DNA of 64,000 nucleotides from an uncultured Bacteroidota bacterium (GTDB taxonomy: Bacteria > Bacteroidota > Bacteroidia > Bacteroidales > UBA12481): assembly GCA_903851365.1 (NCBI GenBank), contig CAINOB010000047.1, positions 31,048 through 95,047 on the forward strand. Reading direction: 5' to 3'. A program made the translations under genes and the position numbers. The notes under the pieces were generated by a model, which was given only the letters and a program-made list of their open reading frames with translations, was not told the origin of the DNA and made no database searches. Shown here one piece after another: positions 34,650-43,859 of the stretch. Within the stretch, counting starts at the first letter, position 1. Every line of letters starts with the position of its first letter.

Positions 34650-36460
34650 CAGAATTGTTTGTATTCTAAAATTGACAGTTCTTTGTCAGTTTGAGTAATG
34701 GTTCCGTTCAGATATTTTTCAATCATCAGACTCGCAATAGGTGCTGCATAAACGCCCCCGGCACCGGAATTTTCCACATAAGCGACAATGGCAATGCGAG
34801 GCCTGTCCTTTGGAGCAAAAGCAAAGAAACCTGAGTGATCTTCCTTGCGGCCGGAGTTCTGAACGGTGCCGGTTTTCCCGCACACGATTACACCCGGAAC
34901 CTGGGCCCGCGATCCTGTTCCACCCTGGGAGTTGACAACCATCTGCATACCATCAGCAACAATATCAAAATATTTGGTGTCTACAGCGGTATGCATAGGC
35001 ACTCTGAACTTCTCAGGTATAGAGTCAACACCCTCAATGGATTTCACAAAGTGCGGAATAAAATAGGTTCCACGGTTAGCGATTATGGCAGCAAGGTTGG
35101 CTATCTGAATCGGTACAGTCTCCACCTCGCCCTGACCGATAGAATTCGAATATATCGTACTGAAAGCCCAACGGTTAACTCCATGCATTTTATCATAAAA
35201 GGCTACATCAGGTATCAATCCTGGTTTTATTCCGGGCAAATCGGTCCCAAGAACCTGGCCAAGTCCGAAAGAACACACCATCTGGTACCATGTCTTCAGT
35301 CCGATCTGGCTATCCTTAAAAACGCTGGTACTCTTGCCCTGAAGGATGATTCGCCTGAACACATTATAAAAATATGGGTTACAGGAATACATGATTCCCT
35401 CACGCAACCCATGCGCATTCGGATGATTATGGCAGCCTATAATACTTTTGTTGCAGTCGACACTATAGAATTCATCGATCACTCCCTCCTGGAGGGCAAT
35501 CAATGCCTGTATGGTTTTAAAAATAGAACCAGGCGAATATCTCGACATGGTGGCCCGATTAAAAAGGGGGTTCAATGAGTCGTTAAGCAATCGTTCAAAA
35601 TTCTTTCCCCTGATACGGCCAACCAGTTCATTCGGGTCGTAACCCGGGCTCGATACCATAGCAAGAATTTCACCGGTGGAGGGTTCAATGGCTACAATGC
35701 TGCCCTTTTTGTGGGCCAGCAGCTTTTCCCCATACTCCTGCAACCCCGCATCAATGGTAGTAGTCAGTTTTCGGCCTGGTTCCGCAATTGTGTCGTACCT
35801 ACCATTCTCGAAGCTCCCCTGCAATCGGTTATGGACATCAACCAGCATGTACCGAATCCCTTTTCGGCCCCTCAGGTACTGCTCATATTCTGATTCCAAT
35901 CCGGATTTTCCGATATAATCCCCACCTTGATAATAGCTGTCAGCATTGATATCCGACTGGTTTACTTCACCCACATATCCAAGTACATGGGGAGCAATGG
36001 ATTGTGGATACTTGCGCTGGGTACGTATCTGAATCGAAAATCCAGGATATTTATAAAGTTTTTCGTTCAGTGCGGCGATTTGCTCAGGCGTAATCTGCCT
36101 CACGATAGCTGATTGACGATACCTTGAGTAGTCGTGTGCTTTTTTTATCGATTCCCTCAATTCAATGGGATCCACACTCAAAATTCTGCATAACTCCAGA
36201 GTATCAAAGGGTTTTAATTGCTGCGGAAGAACCAATAGGTCATAAACGGCTTCAAAGGAAACCAGTGCCTTGCCGTAACGGTCGAAAATCATGCCTCTTC
36301 CCGGATACTCTACCACCCTTAACTGAGAGTTGTTTTTTGAAGAAAGCTGATAGGATTTATCAATTACCTGGATATAAAATAGCCGAAGCAAATAAATCAG
36401 AGTCACAGCAAGTACTATTCCTCCGACCACATATTTCCGGTTTGGATTCGAATTCTGCAT
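34649..36460 (-). CDS. mrdA: Penicillin-binding protein 2 (transpeptidase)
   Basis: A 603-residue class B PBP anchored by one N-terminal helix (about 10-30). The pedestal domain is followed by the transpeptidase domain with the catalytic SxxK at Ser312-Lys315 (SPGSIFKT), SxN at Ser359-Asn361 (SCNP) and KTG at 529-531 (CGKTGT). It cross-links new peptidoglycan in the elongasome with RodA and MreBCD. It starts 6 bp after the mreD stop and overlaps rodA by one base. Confidence 0.94.
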   Translation of the reverse strand: MQNSNPNRKYVVGGIVLAVTLIYLLRLFYIQVIDKSYQLSSKNNSQLRVVEYPGRGMIFDRYGKALVSFEAVYDLLVLPQQLKPFDTLELCRILSVDPIELRESIKKAHDYSRYRQSAIVRQITPEQIAALNEKLYKYPGFSIQIRTQRKYPQSIAPHVLGYVGEVNQSDINADSYYQGGDYIGKSGLESEYEQYLRGRKGIRYMLVDVHNRLQGSFENGRYDTIAEPGRKLTTTIDAGLQEYGEKLLAHKKGSIVAIEPSTGEILAMVSSPGYDPNELVGRIRGKNFERLLNDSLNPLFNRATMSRYSPGSIFKTIQALIALQEGVIDEFYSVDCNKSIIGCHNHPNAHGLREGIMYSCNPYFYNVFRRIILQGKSTSVFKDSQIGLKTWYQMVCSFGLGQVLGTDLPGIKPGLIPDVAFYDKMHGVNRWAFSTIYSNSIGQGEVETVPIQIANLAAIIANRGTYFIPHFVKSIEGVDSIPEKFRVPMHTAVDTKYFDIVADGMQMVVNSQGGTGSRAQVPGVIVCGKTGTVQNSGRKEDHSGFFAFAPKDRPRIAIVAYVENSGAGGVYAAPIASLMIEKYLNGTITQTDKELSILEYKQF

Positions 36461-36466
36461 AACTGT

Positions 36467-37000
36467 TTACCGGGGTATCCTGAATCGGATTCCCTCCCAT
36501 AAAAGGACTATTATCAAGGTGAAAATACCACTCATGAAAACACGGAGTAGAGTTCTCAGAAAATCCCTGAGTGACAAATCCTCAAGAAAAAATAGCGTAA
36601 AATGATGAATTCCTATCATGATAAGAGCATAGGAAATAAACCAGAGGATACCGTAATTTTTAGTGTCCGGAAAAGTTCCGGGTTCATAGTCATCACGAGG
36701 ATTAATCCAGCGGAGAATTGTTGGGCGCATGAAAGCAATAAGCAGGGTTGCCGCAGTATGGGTTCCTAAGGAAGAGCCATTTCCGGAGATTCCCTGCGGA
36801 AAAACATCAACTCCGAATCCGAGAAAAAAAGCGCACAACAACAGTGCCCAGCCAGGGGTATCAAACGGAAGAACCATGATATACCATATATAGAAATAGG
36901 GATTGATGTACCCGCTGAATTGAATATTGTTCAAAATCAGTACCTGGAAAAGAATTACCAGGAAAAATCTGAAAACATATCTGTTTAGCTGATCAATCAT
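36467..37000 (-). CDS. mreD: Rod-shape-determining protein MreD
   Basis: A 177-residue inner-membrane protein with five or six predicted hydrophobic segments and little sequence conservation, as is normal for MreD. It is recognised by its position between mreC and mrdA, by its size, and by the segment GVDVFPQGISGNGSSLGTHT, typical of the Bacteroidota form. Its start overlaps the mreC stop by 8 bp. It supports the elongasome with MreC. Confidence 0.85.
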   Translation of the reverse strand: MIDQLNRYVFRFFLVILFQVLILNNIQFSGYINPYFYIWYIMVLPFDTPGWALLLCAFFLGFGVDVFPQGISGNGSSLGTHTAATLLIAFMRPTILRWINPRDDYEPGTFPDTKNYGILWFISYALIMIGIHHFTLFFLEDLSLRDFLRTLLRVFMSGIFTLIIVLLWEGIRFRIPR

Positions 37001-37820
37001 AGGTTTGCAACTCCAGTTTTTCCTGCTCTGTTTTATTAAAATTCCTGATCACGTATACCCTGGTCAGTTTTTTAAAATCTTGTGATAGTGTAACTTTCAG
37101 TTCATAAAAAGTGCCTGAGGGAGTATGATTCACCTCCTTAACAAATCCCACCCTTTCGCCATCCGGGAAAGCGCTTGTCAAACCACTGGTTATCAGAGTA
37201 TCGCCGACATACACATTGATATGGCCCGGAATTTCAGTCAATACTGCTTCCTGATAGGAATGCCCCGGCCAGATAAGTGTGCCGAAATAGTTTGTGCTGG
37301 CAAGTTTTACGCTTCCCTTGAATTTCGAATTAAGCACAGAGATGACAGTTGAAAAATTTGCGGAAACGTTGCGAACGATGCCAACTATCCCCTCGGGCCC
37401 GACCACACCCATATCGGGTCTGACACCTTGCCGGTAACCCACGTCGAGTGTAATATAATTATTTTGCTTATTGATGGAATTATTAACTACCTGTGCTGCA
37501 ATATAGTCATAAACATATCCCGGTTGTGAAAGTGTGGAAACAGAATCCTTTCCGGCAGATTTCAATGGGCGGCGGGCAAGTTCATTTCGCAGTCTTGCAT
37601 TTTCGGTAACAAGGACTGAGTTTTCGTCGGAGAGATGAAAAAAACGAGCGAAATGATTCGTCTGGGTAGCGAAGAAACCATTCACATCCTGGGTGATCTC
37701 AAAAAACCGGGCATGAGGTAACGGATTCCTCTTAAAGACCATAGAAAGAGCAAAAATCTCCAGGATTACGAAGATAATCTGGAAACTAAACCGGATTATG
37801 AGTCGAAGGAGATTCTGCAT
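36993..37820 (-). CDS. mreC: Rod-shape-determining protein MreC
   Basis: A 275-residue bitopic protein with one N-terminal membrane helix (about 8-28), a coiled-coil stretch around residues 60-90, and a periplasmic beta-rich domain with the family segments YITLDVGYRQGVRPDMGVVGPEG and GDTLITSGLTSAFPDGERVG. It links MreB filaments to PBP2/RodA. It starts 11 bp after the mreB stop and overlaps mreD by 8 bp. Confidence 0.92.
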   Translation of the reverse strand: MQNLLRLIIRFSFQIIFVILEIFALSMVFKRNPLPHARFFEITQDVNGFFATQTNHFARFFHLSDENSVLVTENARLRNELARRPLKSAGKDSVSTLSQPGYVYDYIAAQVVNNSINKQNNYITLDVGYRQGVRPDMGVVGPEGIVGIVRNVSANFSTVISVLNSKFKGSVKLASTNYFGTLIWPGHSYQEAVLTEIPGHINVYVGDTLITSGLTSAFPDGERVGFVKEVNHTPSGTFYELKVTLSQDFKKLTRVYVIRNFNKTEQEKLELQTYD

Positions 37821-37831
37821 TGCTCATCCTG

Positions 37832-38854
37832 CTATCGCATCAGGAACGGGAAACGATGGATGTTTTTCAGGGCCATGCCTGTTCCCCGGGCTACTGCGTG
37901 AAGCGGATCATCGGAAATATGGAAAGGAATATTCATCTTATCCGAAAGCCGTTTATCGAGCCCTTTAAGTAAGGCACCACCACCGGTCAGGTAAATCCCG
38001 TTGTTCACTATATCAGCATACAATTCAGGTGGAGTCCGTTCAAGCACGCTTAACACAGCGGTTTCAACTTTGGACAACGACTTATCCAGCGCATGGGCAA
38101 GTTCGCTATAGGAAACAGGGATCTCAATCGGAAGGGCTGTCATCTGGTTCGGTCCGCGAACCACATAATCCTGTGGTGGATTGGTCAGCAAAGGAAGTGC
38201 AGCACCAACGTTTATCTTGATATCCTCCGCCGTTTTTTCTCCAATTTTGATATTATGCTGATGACGCATATAAGCTTGAATATCGAGAGTAAATTCATCA
38301 CCCGCAATACGCATCGACTCATTGCAAACGATACCACCCAAGGCGATAACTGCTATCTCCGTAGTACCACCTCCGATATCCACAACCATATTTCCCTCTG
38401 GTGCCAAAACATCCAGTCCGATCCCCAGGGCTGCGGCCATCGGTTCATAGATCATGTATACCTCGCGACCGCCGGCATGTTCAGAGGAGTCCCTAACGGC
38501 ACGGATTTCGACTTCAGTGCTTCCTGAAGGAATACCGATAACCATGCGCATCGATTGAGTGCCGAACTTCGATTTGGTGTGAATCATTTTGATCATACCT
38601 CTGATCATCAGTTCAGCTGCATTAAAGTCAGCAATTACACCATCACGCAATGGCCTGATAACTTTAATATTATCATGCGTTTTTCCATACATCTGCCTGG
38701 CTTTTTCGCCAAGTGCAAAAAGTTTTCCGGTGGCGACATCGATCGCGACGATTGACGGTTCATCAACAACAATTTTGTCATTGTGTATAATGATCGTATT
38801 CGCCGTTCCAAGATCTACCGCAATTTCCTGTGTTAAAAAGGAAAATAGGCCCAT
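37832..38854 (-). CDS. mreB: Rod-shape-determining actin homologue MreB
   Basis: A 340-residue actin-fold ATPase that forms membrane-associated filaments directing lateral wall synthesis. Phosphate-binding loops are visible (AVDLGTANTIIIH near the N-terminus and MVVDIGGGTTEIAV), as is the adenosine motif LTGGGALLKGLD. The short N-terminal amphipathic/hydrophobic start MGLFSFLTQ fits membrane binding. It lies 18 bp after purH on the same strand. Confidence 0.96.
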   Translation of the reverse strand: MGLFSFLTQEIAVDLGTANTIIIHNDKIVVDEPSIVAIDVATGKLFALGEKARQMYGKTHDNIKVIRPLRDGVIADFNAAELMIRGMIKMIHTKSKFGTQSMRMVIGIPSGSTEVEIRAVRDSSEHAGGREVYMIYEPMAAALGIGLDVLAPEGNMVVDIGGGTTEIAVIALGGIVCNESMRIAGDEFTLDIQAYMRHQHNIKIGEKTAEDIKINVGAALPLLTNPPQDYVVRGPNQMTALPIEIPVSYSELAHALDKSLSKVETAVLSVLERTPPELYADIVNNGIYLTGGGALLKGLDKRLSDKMNIPFHISDDPLHAVARGTGMALKNIHRFPFLMR

Positions 38855-38872
38855 ATTTTGTCTCCCAGTTTT

Positions 38873-40405
38873 TTAATGTTTAAAGTGACGGATGCCGGTA
38901 AAAACCATCGACAATCCATTTATATCGCAATAATCAATTGTATCCTGATCTCTGACCGATCCACCTGGTTGAATAACAGAGCATACACCTGCCTGGTGGG
39001 CAATTTCAACACTGTCGGCAAAGGGGAAAAAAGCATCCGACGCCATCACTGCTCCATTCAGGTCGAAACCAAAACTCTGTGCTTTTGCAATGGCCTGCCG
39101 CAGGGCATCCACTCTCGATGTTTGTCCGGTTCCGCTAGCCAGAAGCTGTTTATCCTTAACTAATACAATGGCATTAGATTTCGTATGTTTTACCAGCTTA
39201 TTGGCAAAAAGTAAATCTTCTATTTCCTTTTCAGTAGGTGCATTCCGCGTTACTGTTTTAAGGTCCTCAGGCTTCTCCTTGCCAAGATCGCGGTCCTGCT
39301 GGAGGACCCCATTGAGAATACTCCTGAATTGGACGGTGCTCCCTTTGCCGGTCGGCTTGCGGATAAGTATAATGCGATTCTTCTTTTGCCTGAGGGATTC
39401 GAGGGCCCGATCTGAATAACCGGGTGCTATAATGATCTCGAAAAACAGCAAATTGATTTCATTGGCAGTTGCCGGATCGATAGGTTGATTCGTAACAAGG
39501 ATCCCACCATAAGCTGAGAGAGGGTCTGCTGCCAAAGCTTTTTTCCAGGCTTCCATCAGAGAGCTGTCGCAAGCTATTCCACAGGCATTATTATGCTTGA
39601 TAACTCCAAAAGTCGTTTCATCAAACTCATCGATAAGAGCAATTGCCGCATCTATATCCAGGAGGTTGTTATAAGAAATCTCTTTTCCGTGGATCTGTTC
39701 AAATATCTGATTCAGATCGCCATAGAATGTCCCCTTTTGATGTGGGTTTTCGCCATAACGTAGATGATTTCCCGGACCTGCCGCTTTTCTGAAATTCTTC
39801 GGATTTTCTCCTGCCAGGTAATTACTGATTGCAGTGTCGTAACCGCTCGATACGCCAAAGGCAGCAATAGCAAATACATAACGGTCTGTCAACGAAGACA
39901 TTCCATTTTTTTCCTCCAACAGATTCATTAACTGAGGATAATATTCGCGCGAGGGAACAATGATCACGTCTTCATAATTCTTTGCTGCTGCCCGAATCAG
40001 TGAAATCCCTCCAATATCAATTTTTTCAATTATTTCGGGCTGAGTCGCGCCCGAAGCAACGGTTTGCTCAAAAGGATAAAGATCAACAATCACCAGGTCG
40101 ATTTCCGGTATCTCCCACGTCTTCATGCTTTCGGTATCGGACTTATTATTCCGGCGAGCCAGAATTCCCCCGAAAACTTTGGGATGCAAAGTTTTCACTC
40201 TACCTCCAAGGATACTGGGATAACCCGTTAACTGCTCCACCCGCTGAACAGGCAAATTCAAGGATTCAATAAAATCTGCCGTCCCGCCGGTACTGATCAG
40301 CGAAATACCCAATTGGTGCAACCTGAAGAGAATACCATCCAGGTTATCCTTGTGGTAAACAGAGATCAGCGCGCTGCTTATTTGCTTTTCCTTATCCACC
40401 CTCAT
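38873..40405 (-). CDS. purH: Bifunctional AICAR transformylase / IMP cyclohydrolase
   Basis: A 510-residue enzyme catalysing the last two steps of IMP synthesis. The N-terminal MGS-like domain (about 1-190) has ISTGGTADFIE and GRVKTLHPKVFGGIL. The C-terminal transformylase domain has the catalytic pair in IKHNNACGIA and the later DAFFPFADSVE. The start is placed at the ATG at 40405: the frame is open 12 codons further, but that stretch contains the -7 element TAAATTTG, so translation should begin downstream of it. First gene of the cluster leading to mreBCD-mrdA-rodA; divergent from the MacB-like permease. Confidence 0.94.
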   Translation of the reverse strand: MRVDKEKQISSALISVYHKDNLDGILFRLHQLGISLISTGGTADFIESLNLPVQRVEQLTGYPSILGGRVKTLHPKVFGGILARRNNKSDTESMKTWEIPEIDLVIVDLYPFEQTVASGATQPEIIEKIDIGGISLIRAAAKNYEDVIIVPSREYYPQLMNLLEEKNGMSSLTDRYVFAIAAFGVSSGYDTAISNYLAGENPKNFRKAAGPGNHLRYGENPHQKGTFYGDLNQIFEQIHGKEISYNNLLDIDAAIALIDEFDETTFGVIKHNNACGIACDSSLMEAWKKALAADPLSAYGGILVTNQPIDPATANEINLLFFEIIIAPGYSDRALESLRQKKNRIILIRKPTGKGSTVQFRSILNGVLQQDRDLGKEKPEDLKTVTRNAPTEKEIEDLLFANKLVKHTKSNAIVLVKDKQLLASGTGQTSRVDALRQAIAKAQSFGFDLNGAVMASDAFFPFADSVEIAHQAGVCSVIQPGGSVRDQDTIDYCDINGLSMVFTGIRHFKH

Positions 40406-40419
40406 AATTTTTAATCTGG

Positions 40420-40427
40420 CAAATTTA
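40420..40427 (-). promoter_or_regulatory. -7 promoter element for purH
   Basis: On the minus strand TAAATTTG matches TAnnTTTG exactly, 14 bp before the purH ATG. No clear -33 TTTG is seen at the expected distance. Confidence 0.5.
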
Positions 40428-40481
40428 CTAAAAATAGGCATATTATAACCTAGCGGCTGTCGCCATTGCCTAAAAAAAGAC

Positions 40482-40489
40482 TAATTTTG
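40482..40489 (+). promoter_or_regulatory. -7 promoter element for the MacB-like permease
   Basis: TAATTTTG matches TAnnTTTG and lies 6 bp before the ATG at 40496, in the region divergent from purH. It argues against the upstream in-frame TTG at 40466 as the start. Confidence 0.5.
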
Positions 40490-40495
40490 CATTTC

Positions 40496-41764
40496 ATGAA
40501 ACATGGAATAAAAGCTGTAGTAATCTGGGTAAGGATAGTCAACGAAAGCGTTGCCTTTGCCGTTCAATCCCTGGTCTCCAATAAACTTCGCACGATATTA
40601 TCGCTACTTGGCATCACCATTGGCATTTTTGCCATAGTTTCGGTGTTTACAGTCGTTGATTCGCTTGGCCGTACGATCAAGAAAAATATCTCCGAACTAG
40701 GTGATAATGTGGTATATATTCAAAAATGGCCAATCATGTTCGGTCCGGGTTTCCAATGGTGGAAATACATGCAGAGGCCGGAAGCCGAACTTCGCGAAAT
40801 GGATGAAATTCTAAAGCGCGCTCATACTGTTGAAACTGCCGCTTTTACTATTCAGGGTCAGAAAAATGTAAATTATAAGAATAATTCAATCCCCGAAGTG
40901 TCGATTTTGGCCACCTCGGAAGATTATGAAAAGGTCCGGACCTTTGAAGTGGATGAAGGTCGATTCATTTCTCAAAGTGAGTTCAGAAGCGGGAAAAATG
41001 TTGCAGTTATCGGTCGCAAAATCGCTGATGACCTTTTTCCAGGGGAAAGTCCGATCGGAAAAACTTTTGAGATTTCTTCTGCGAAAGCCACAGTGGTTGG
41101 AGTGTTCAAAAAAGAAGGTGAAGGAATCAATTCGGGCAGCAACGACGAGCTTACTCTGATACCGCTGAATTATGCCCGCACGCTATTGAATATACGCAGT
41201 TATAATGTGCGTCCTACGATGATGATAAAATCCAAAGCAGGGGTTCCACTGGATGAAATGCTTGATGAACTTACGGGTATCATGCGATCGATCCGGAAAC
41301 TTAAACCGATGGAAGAGGATAATTTTGCTTTAAACACAATGTCCATGCTCTCTACTGCTTTCGACTCCCTGATGGTAACACTTAACCTTGCAGGATTTAT
41401 TATCGGAGGATTTGCCATCCTGGTTGGCGGGTTTGGCATCGCTAACATCATGTACGTAACAGTCAGGGAACGAACCCGGATTATTGGCATCCAGAAAGCT
41501 ATAGGTGCACGAAACGTTTTTATATTATTTGAATTCCTTTTTGAAGCAGTGACTCTTTCTGTGTTAGGCGGTGCTGTTGGCCTACTGCTCATTTTTATTG
41601 GCTCCCTAATTGCCAATTCCATGATGGAATTCAAAATCGTCCTTGGATTGAATAACATCGTTCTTGGACTGGCCATCTCAGCCGGGATCGGCATTATCGC
41701 CGGTTTTGCTCCGGCCTGGAGAGCATCTCGGCTCAGTCCGGTGGTGGCAATCGCAACGGTGTAG
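40496..41764 (+). CDS. MacB/FtsX-type ABC transporter permease
   Basis: A 422-residue permease with the MacB topology: an N-terminal helix (about 25-50), a large periplasmic MacB_PCD domain (about 60-260), then three helices of the FtsX domain (IIGGFAILVGGFGIANIMYV, then RTRIIGIQKAIGA). Such permeases use a cytoplasmic ATPase for mechanotransmission, for example lipoprotein or peptide export, but no ATPase or membrane-fusion gene is next to it, so its partner must be elsewhere. A -7 element sits just before the ATG. Confidence 0.88.
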   Translation: MKHGIKAVVIWVRIVNESVAFAVQSLVSNKLRTILSLLGITIGIFAIVSVFTVVDSLGRTIKKNISELGDNVVYIQKWPIMFGPGFQWWKYMQRPEAELREMDEILKRAHTVETAAFTIQGQKNVNYKNNSIPEVSILATSEDYEKVRTFEVDEGRFISQSEFRSGKNVAVIGRKIADDLFPGESPIGKTFEISSAKATVVGVFKKEGEGINSGSNDELTLIPLNYARTLLNIRSYNVRPTMMIKSKAGVPLDEMLDELTGIMRSIRKLKPMEEDNFALNTMSMLSTAFDSLMVTLNLAGFIIGGFAILVGGFGIANIMYVTVRERTRIIGIQKAIGARNVFILFEFLFEAVTLSVLGGAVGLLLIFIGSLIANSMMEFKIVLGLNNIVLGLAISAGIGIIAGFAPAWRASRLSPVVAIATV

Positions 41765-41769
41765 AAGAC

Positions 41770-41850
41770 GTGACGCGTGACACGAAACGCGAAAGAAAGA
41801 TCGGAAGAATCTGCAGTCTGCAGTTGGCAGTAGGCAGTAGGCAGTTGCAG
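41770..41850. repeat. Short word repeats downstream of the permease
   Basis: Two word families sit side by side: GTGACGCGTGACACGAAACG-type (41770-41791) and CTGCAGT/GGCAGTAGGCAGT-type (41811-41850), the latter with about five tandem GCAGT(T/A)G units. No gene is supported here. These degenerate tandem words resemble mobile or replication-slippage intergenic repeats. Confidence 0.6.
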
Positions 41851-41873
41851 AAATTGCCCTCGGAGAGTTGTCA

Positions 41874-41891
41874 TCCCGTTGAAAAACGGGA
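41874..41891. terminator. GAAA-tetraloop hairpin between convergent genes
   Basis: TCCCGTT-GAAA-AACGGGA forms a perfect 7-bp stem with a GNRA-type loop; an outer GTTGT/ACAAC pair may extend it. It lies between the convergent permease and rsmA genes. Neither strand has a good T-tract, so a terminator role is tentative. Confidence 0.4.
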
Positions 41892-41958
41892 CCCCATCCC
41901 AAACAACGACATTATGCAACAGCTGACTTTTATATCGGCCAATCAGCACATCAGCACT

Positions 41959-42738
41959 TCACCTGATCACTTTATCTTCAATCACCCCCAGCTCTAGAAA
42001 CTGCGCTACACTCAGTTGCTCAGCCCGTTGCTGACCTAATCCGGTTGCTTCATATTCGGGTGTCCAGATCGCTGACAAAGCATTTCGTAAAGTCTTCCTG
42101 CGCTGATTAAAGGCCATCTTCACAATCCGTTTAAAAGTATCGGGAGAACAGGGCAAAGAAATATCGTTCCTGCGAACAAACCTGATCACCCCTGAATTGA
42201 CTTTTGGCGGCGGCAGAAAAACATCTGGAGATACACTATACAGATATTCCGAATCATAAAATGCCCCCATCAATACACTCAGAATGCCATAGTCACGGTT
42301 GCCCGGACCGGAAGTCAGCCTCTGAGCAACTTCTTTTTGAAACATGCCTGTTATCTCCATCACCTGATCACGGTATTCCAGCAAGCGAAATAAAATCTGC
42401 GAAGATATATTGTAAGGAAAATTACCTATGACTGATATCGGTCCCTCCGTGATTCTTCGCAAGTCAAACTGCAGAAAGTCTTCAGCCAGAATATGTGGAA
42501 CCAATACGGGAAACTTCTCGGTGAGATAATCGACCGATTCATTATCAATCTCGATCACCCATAACCTTTCACCAAATCGATCCAGCAGCCTGCCAGTCAG
42601 CACGCCCATTCCCGGGCCCACCTCCAGCACCACACCATTATCCAATGCTCCCAACCCATCAGCTATCCGATGAGCGGTCGGAATATCAGTGAGGAAATGT
42701 TGTCCAAGGTATTTTTTTGGTCTTACGCGTTTTGACAT
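41959..42738 (-). CDS. rsmA: 16S rRNA dimethyladenosine transferase
   Basis: A 259-residue SAM-dependent enzyme (KsgA) that dimethylates two adjacent adenosines in helix 45 of 16S rRNA late in 30S assembly. KYLGQHFL marks the N-terminus, EVGPGMGVLT the SAM loop and VIGNFPYNISSQIL the catalytic NxPY motif. The small C-terminal helical domain follows. It stands between the convergent permease and the divergent flippase-like gene, with word repeats on both flanks. Confidence 0.95.
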   Translation of the reverse strand: MSKRVRPKKYLGQHFLTDIPTAHRIADGLGALDNGVVLEVGPGMGVLTGRLLDRFGERLWVIEIDNESVDYLTEKFPVLVPHILAEDFLQFDLRRITEGPISVIGNFPYNISSQILFRLLEYRDQVMEITGMFQKEVAQRLTSGPGNRDYGILSVLMGAFYDSEYLYSVSPDVFLPPPKVNSGVIRFVRRNDISLPCSPDTFKRIVKMAFNQRRKTLRNALSAIWTPEYEATGLGQQRAEQLSVAQFLELGVIEDKVIR

Positions 42739-42753
42739 GGGAAGAAGGGTAAG

Positions 42754-42785
42754 GGGTGTAGGGTGTCGGGTATCGGGTTTCAGGC
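42754..42785. repeat. ACCCGATA-type word repeat (inverted orientation)
   Basis: GGGTGTCGGGTATCGGGTTT and flanking GGGTGTA words are the complement of the ACCCGATACCC words seen in parC (18767-18801) and at 45012-45052. The repeat lies just upstream of rsmA. Confidence 0.6.
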
Positions 42786-42853
42786 AGGAGGTGTTGCTTG
42801 TTAAGTTATTCAGTTATATTTACCTGAGTTAAACTTCGTCAAAAGTAGAGATT

Positions 42854-43849
42854 TTGAAAATCAGTCCGAGGCAATCTGCGATAATAAAGGCATTACTGGC
42901 TATTATAGCTCTTGCTTATCTGGTTTATCGGCTGGTTACCTTCGAACACTGGGACCAGGCAGGCCAGCGATTCTCTGATGCTTTTCATGGGAACAGGCTC
43001 TTTTTTCTGGCTGCTGCTATTCTACTGATCTTCCTGAATTTTTCCTCGGAGGCAATTAAATGGCAGCGACTGGTTAACCGACTGGAACCGGTAAACTACC
43101 TGAAAGCCATGGCAGGCGTATTATCCAGCCTGACAATGGCTATCACAACGCCGAACCGTATTGGAGACATCGTTACACGCGGGCTTATTCTTAAGTCTGG
43201 TCACCGGCTGGCTGGCACAGGGCACACCTTCCTCTGCATCCTGGCGCAAATGGTGGTTACCATCACCCTCGGCTTGGTCGGTGCCGCAACCTATCTGCCG
43301 CGCAATGAGTACCTGCTCAAGGACCACCCTGATTCCTGGATGGTTACACTGGCAGTTTCTATTTTGGCCGGACTAATCCTGGTGATCCTCTTCTTCAGCA
43401 TTGATCGCTTGTCAGGTTTCTTTCAGCGCTTCCGCTGGTTAAAGGTTTTTCATCCTTTCCTGGTAGCTCTTCAAGGAGTTTCTTTCAAAGACAAGGCATT
43501 TCTGCTCCTCTTCTCCACGATTAAATTTTTTACTTACATCACCCAGTTCTACCTGATCCTTCACTTCTTCGGCATACATCTGGGTCCGTTTACCGGACTG
43601 TCAGCCATTGCGCTGATTTACCTGATCTTACATTTTGTTCCGGTGCCAACGGTCGGCGACCTGGGTGTCAGAGGCTCTGTTTCAATTTTGATCCTGGGAC
43701 CGTACACTTCTGATGTACCTGCAATCGTATTCACTACTTTTGTGATTTGGATTATTAATATTATGCTTCCCTCTCTGATTGGATTGGTGCTGCTGAGGAA
43801 GATCCGCCTGGAGACGGTGGTCCCGGAAAAATCAGTTTCATCCAATTAA
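42854..43849 (+). CDS. Flippase-like / lysylphosphatidylglycerol-synthase-TM family protein
   Basis: A 331-residue polytopic membrane protein with about eight helices, related to the membrane part of MprF (UPF0104/AglD-like). Family hallmarks are SSEAIKWQRLV, TPNRIGDIVTRG and the C-terminal PTVGDLGVRGS. It lacks the soluble synthase domain. Translation appears to start at TTG (42854): the first helix begins right after it, an in-frame stop lies 8 codons upstream, and the next ATG is far inside. It precedes a glycosyltransferase by 10 bp, so the pair may handle a lipid-linked sugar (inference). Confidence 0.85.
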   Translation: MKISPRQSAIIKALLAIIALAYLVYRLVTFEHWDQAGQRFSDAFHGNRLFFLAAAILLIFLNFSSEAIKWQRLVNRLEPVNYLKAMAGVLSSLTMAITTPNRIGDIVTRGLILKSGHRLAGTGHTFLCILAQMVVTITLGLVGAATYLPRNEYLLKDHPDSWMVTLAVSILAGLILVILFFSIDRLSGFFQRFRWLKVFHPFLVALQGVSFKDKAFLLLFSTIKFFTYITQFYLILHFFGIHLGPFTGLSAIALIYLILHFVPVPTVGDLGVRGSVSILILGPYTSDVPAIVFTTFVIWIINIMLPSLIGLVLLRKIRLETVVPEKSVSSN

Positions 43850-43859
43850 CACTGAGGGC

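Noticed and set aside
34835..35578. 247-codon plus-strand reading frame opposite mrdA
   Set aside because: Complementary to the conserved transpeptidase domain; composition is that of an antisense shadow with no recognisable motif.
41770..41850. CRISPR-like array downstream of the permease
   Set aside because: Units are 8-12 bp, degenerate and without regular unique spacers; no cas genes are present in the window.
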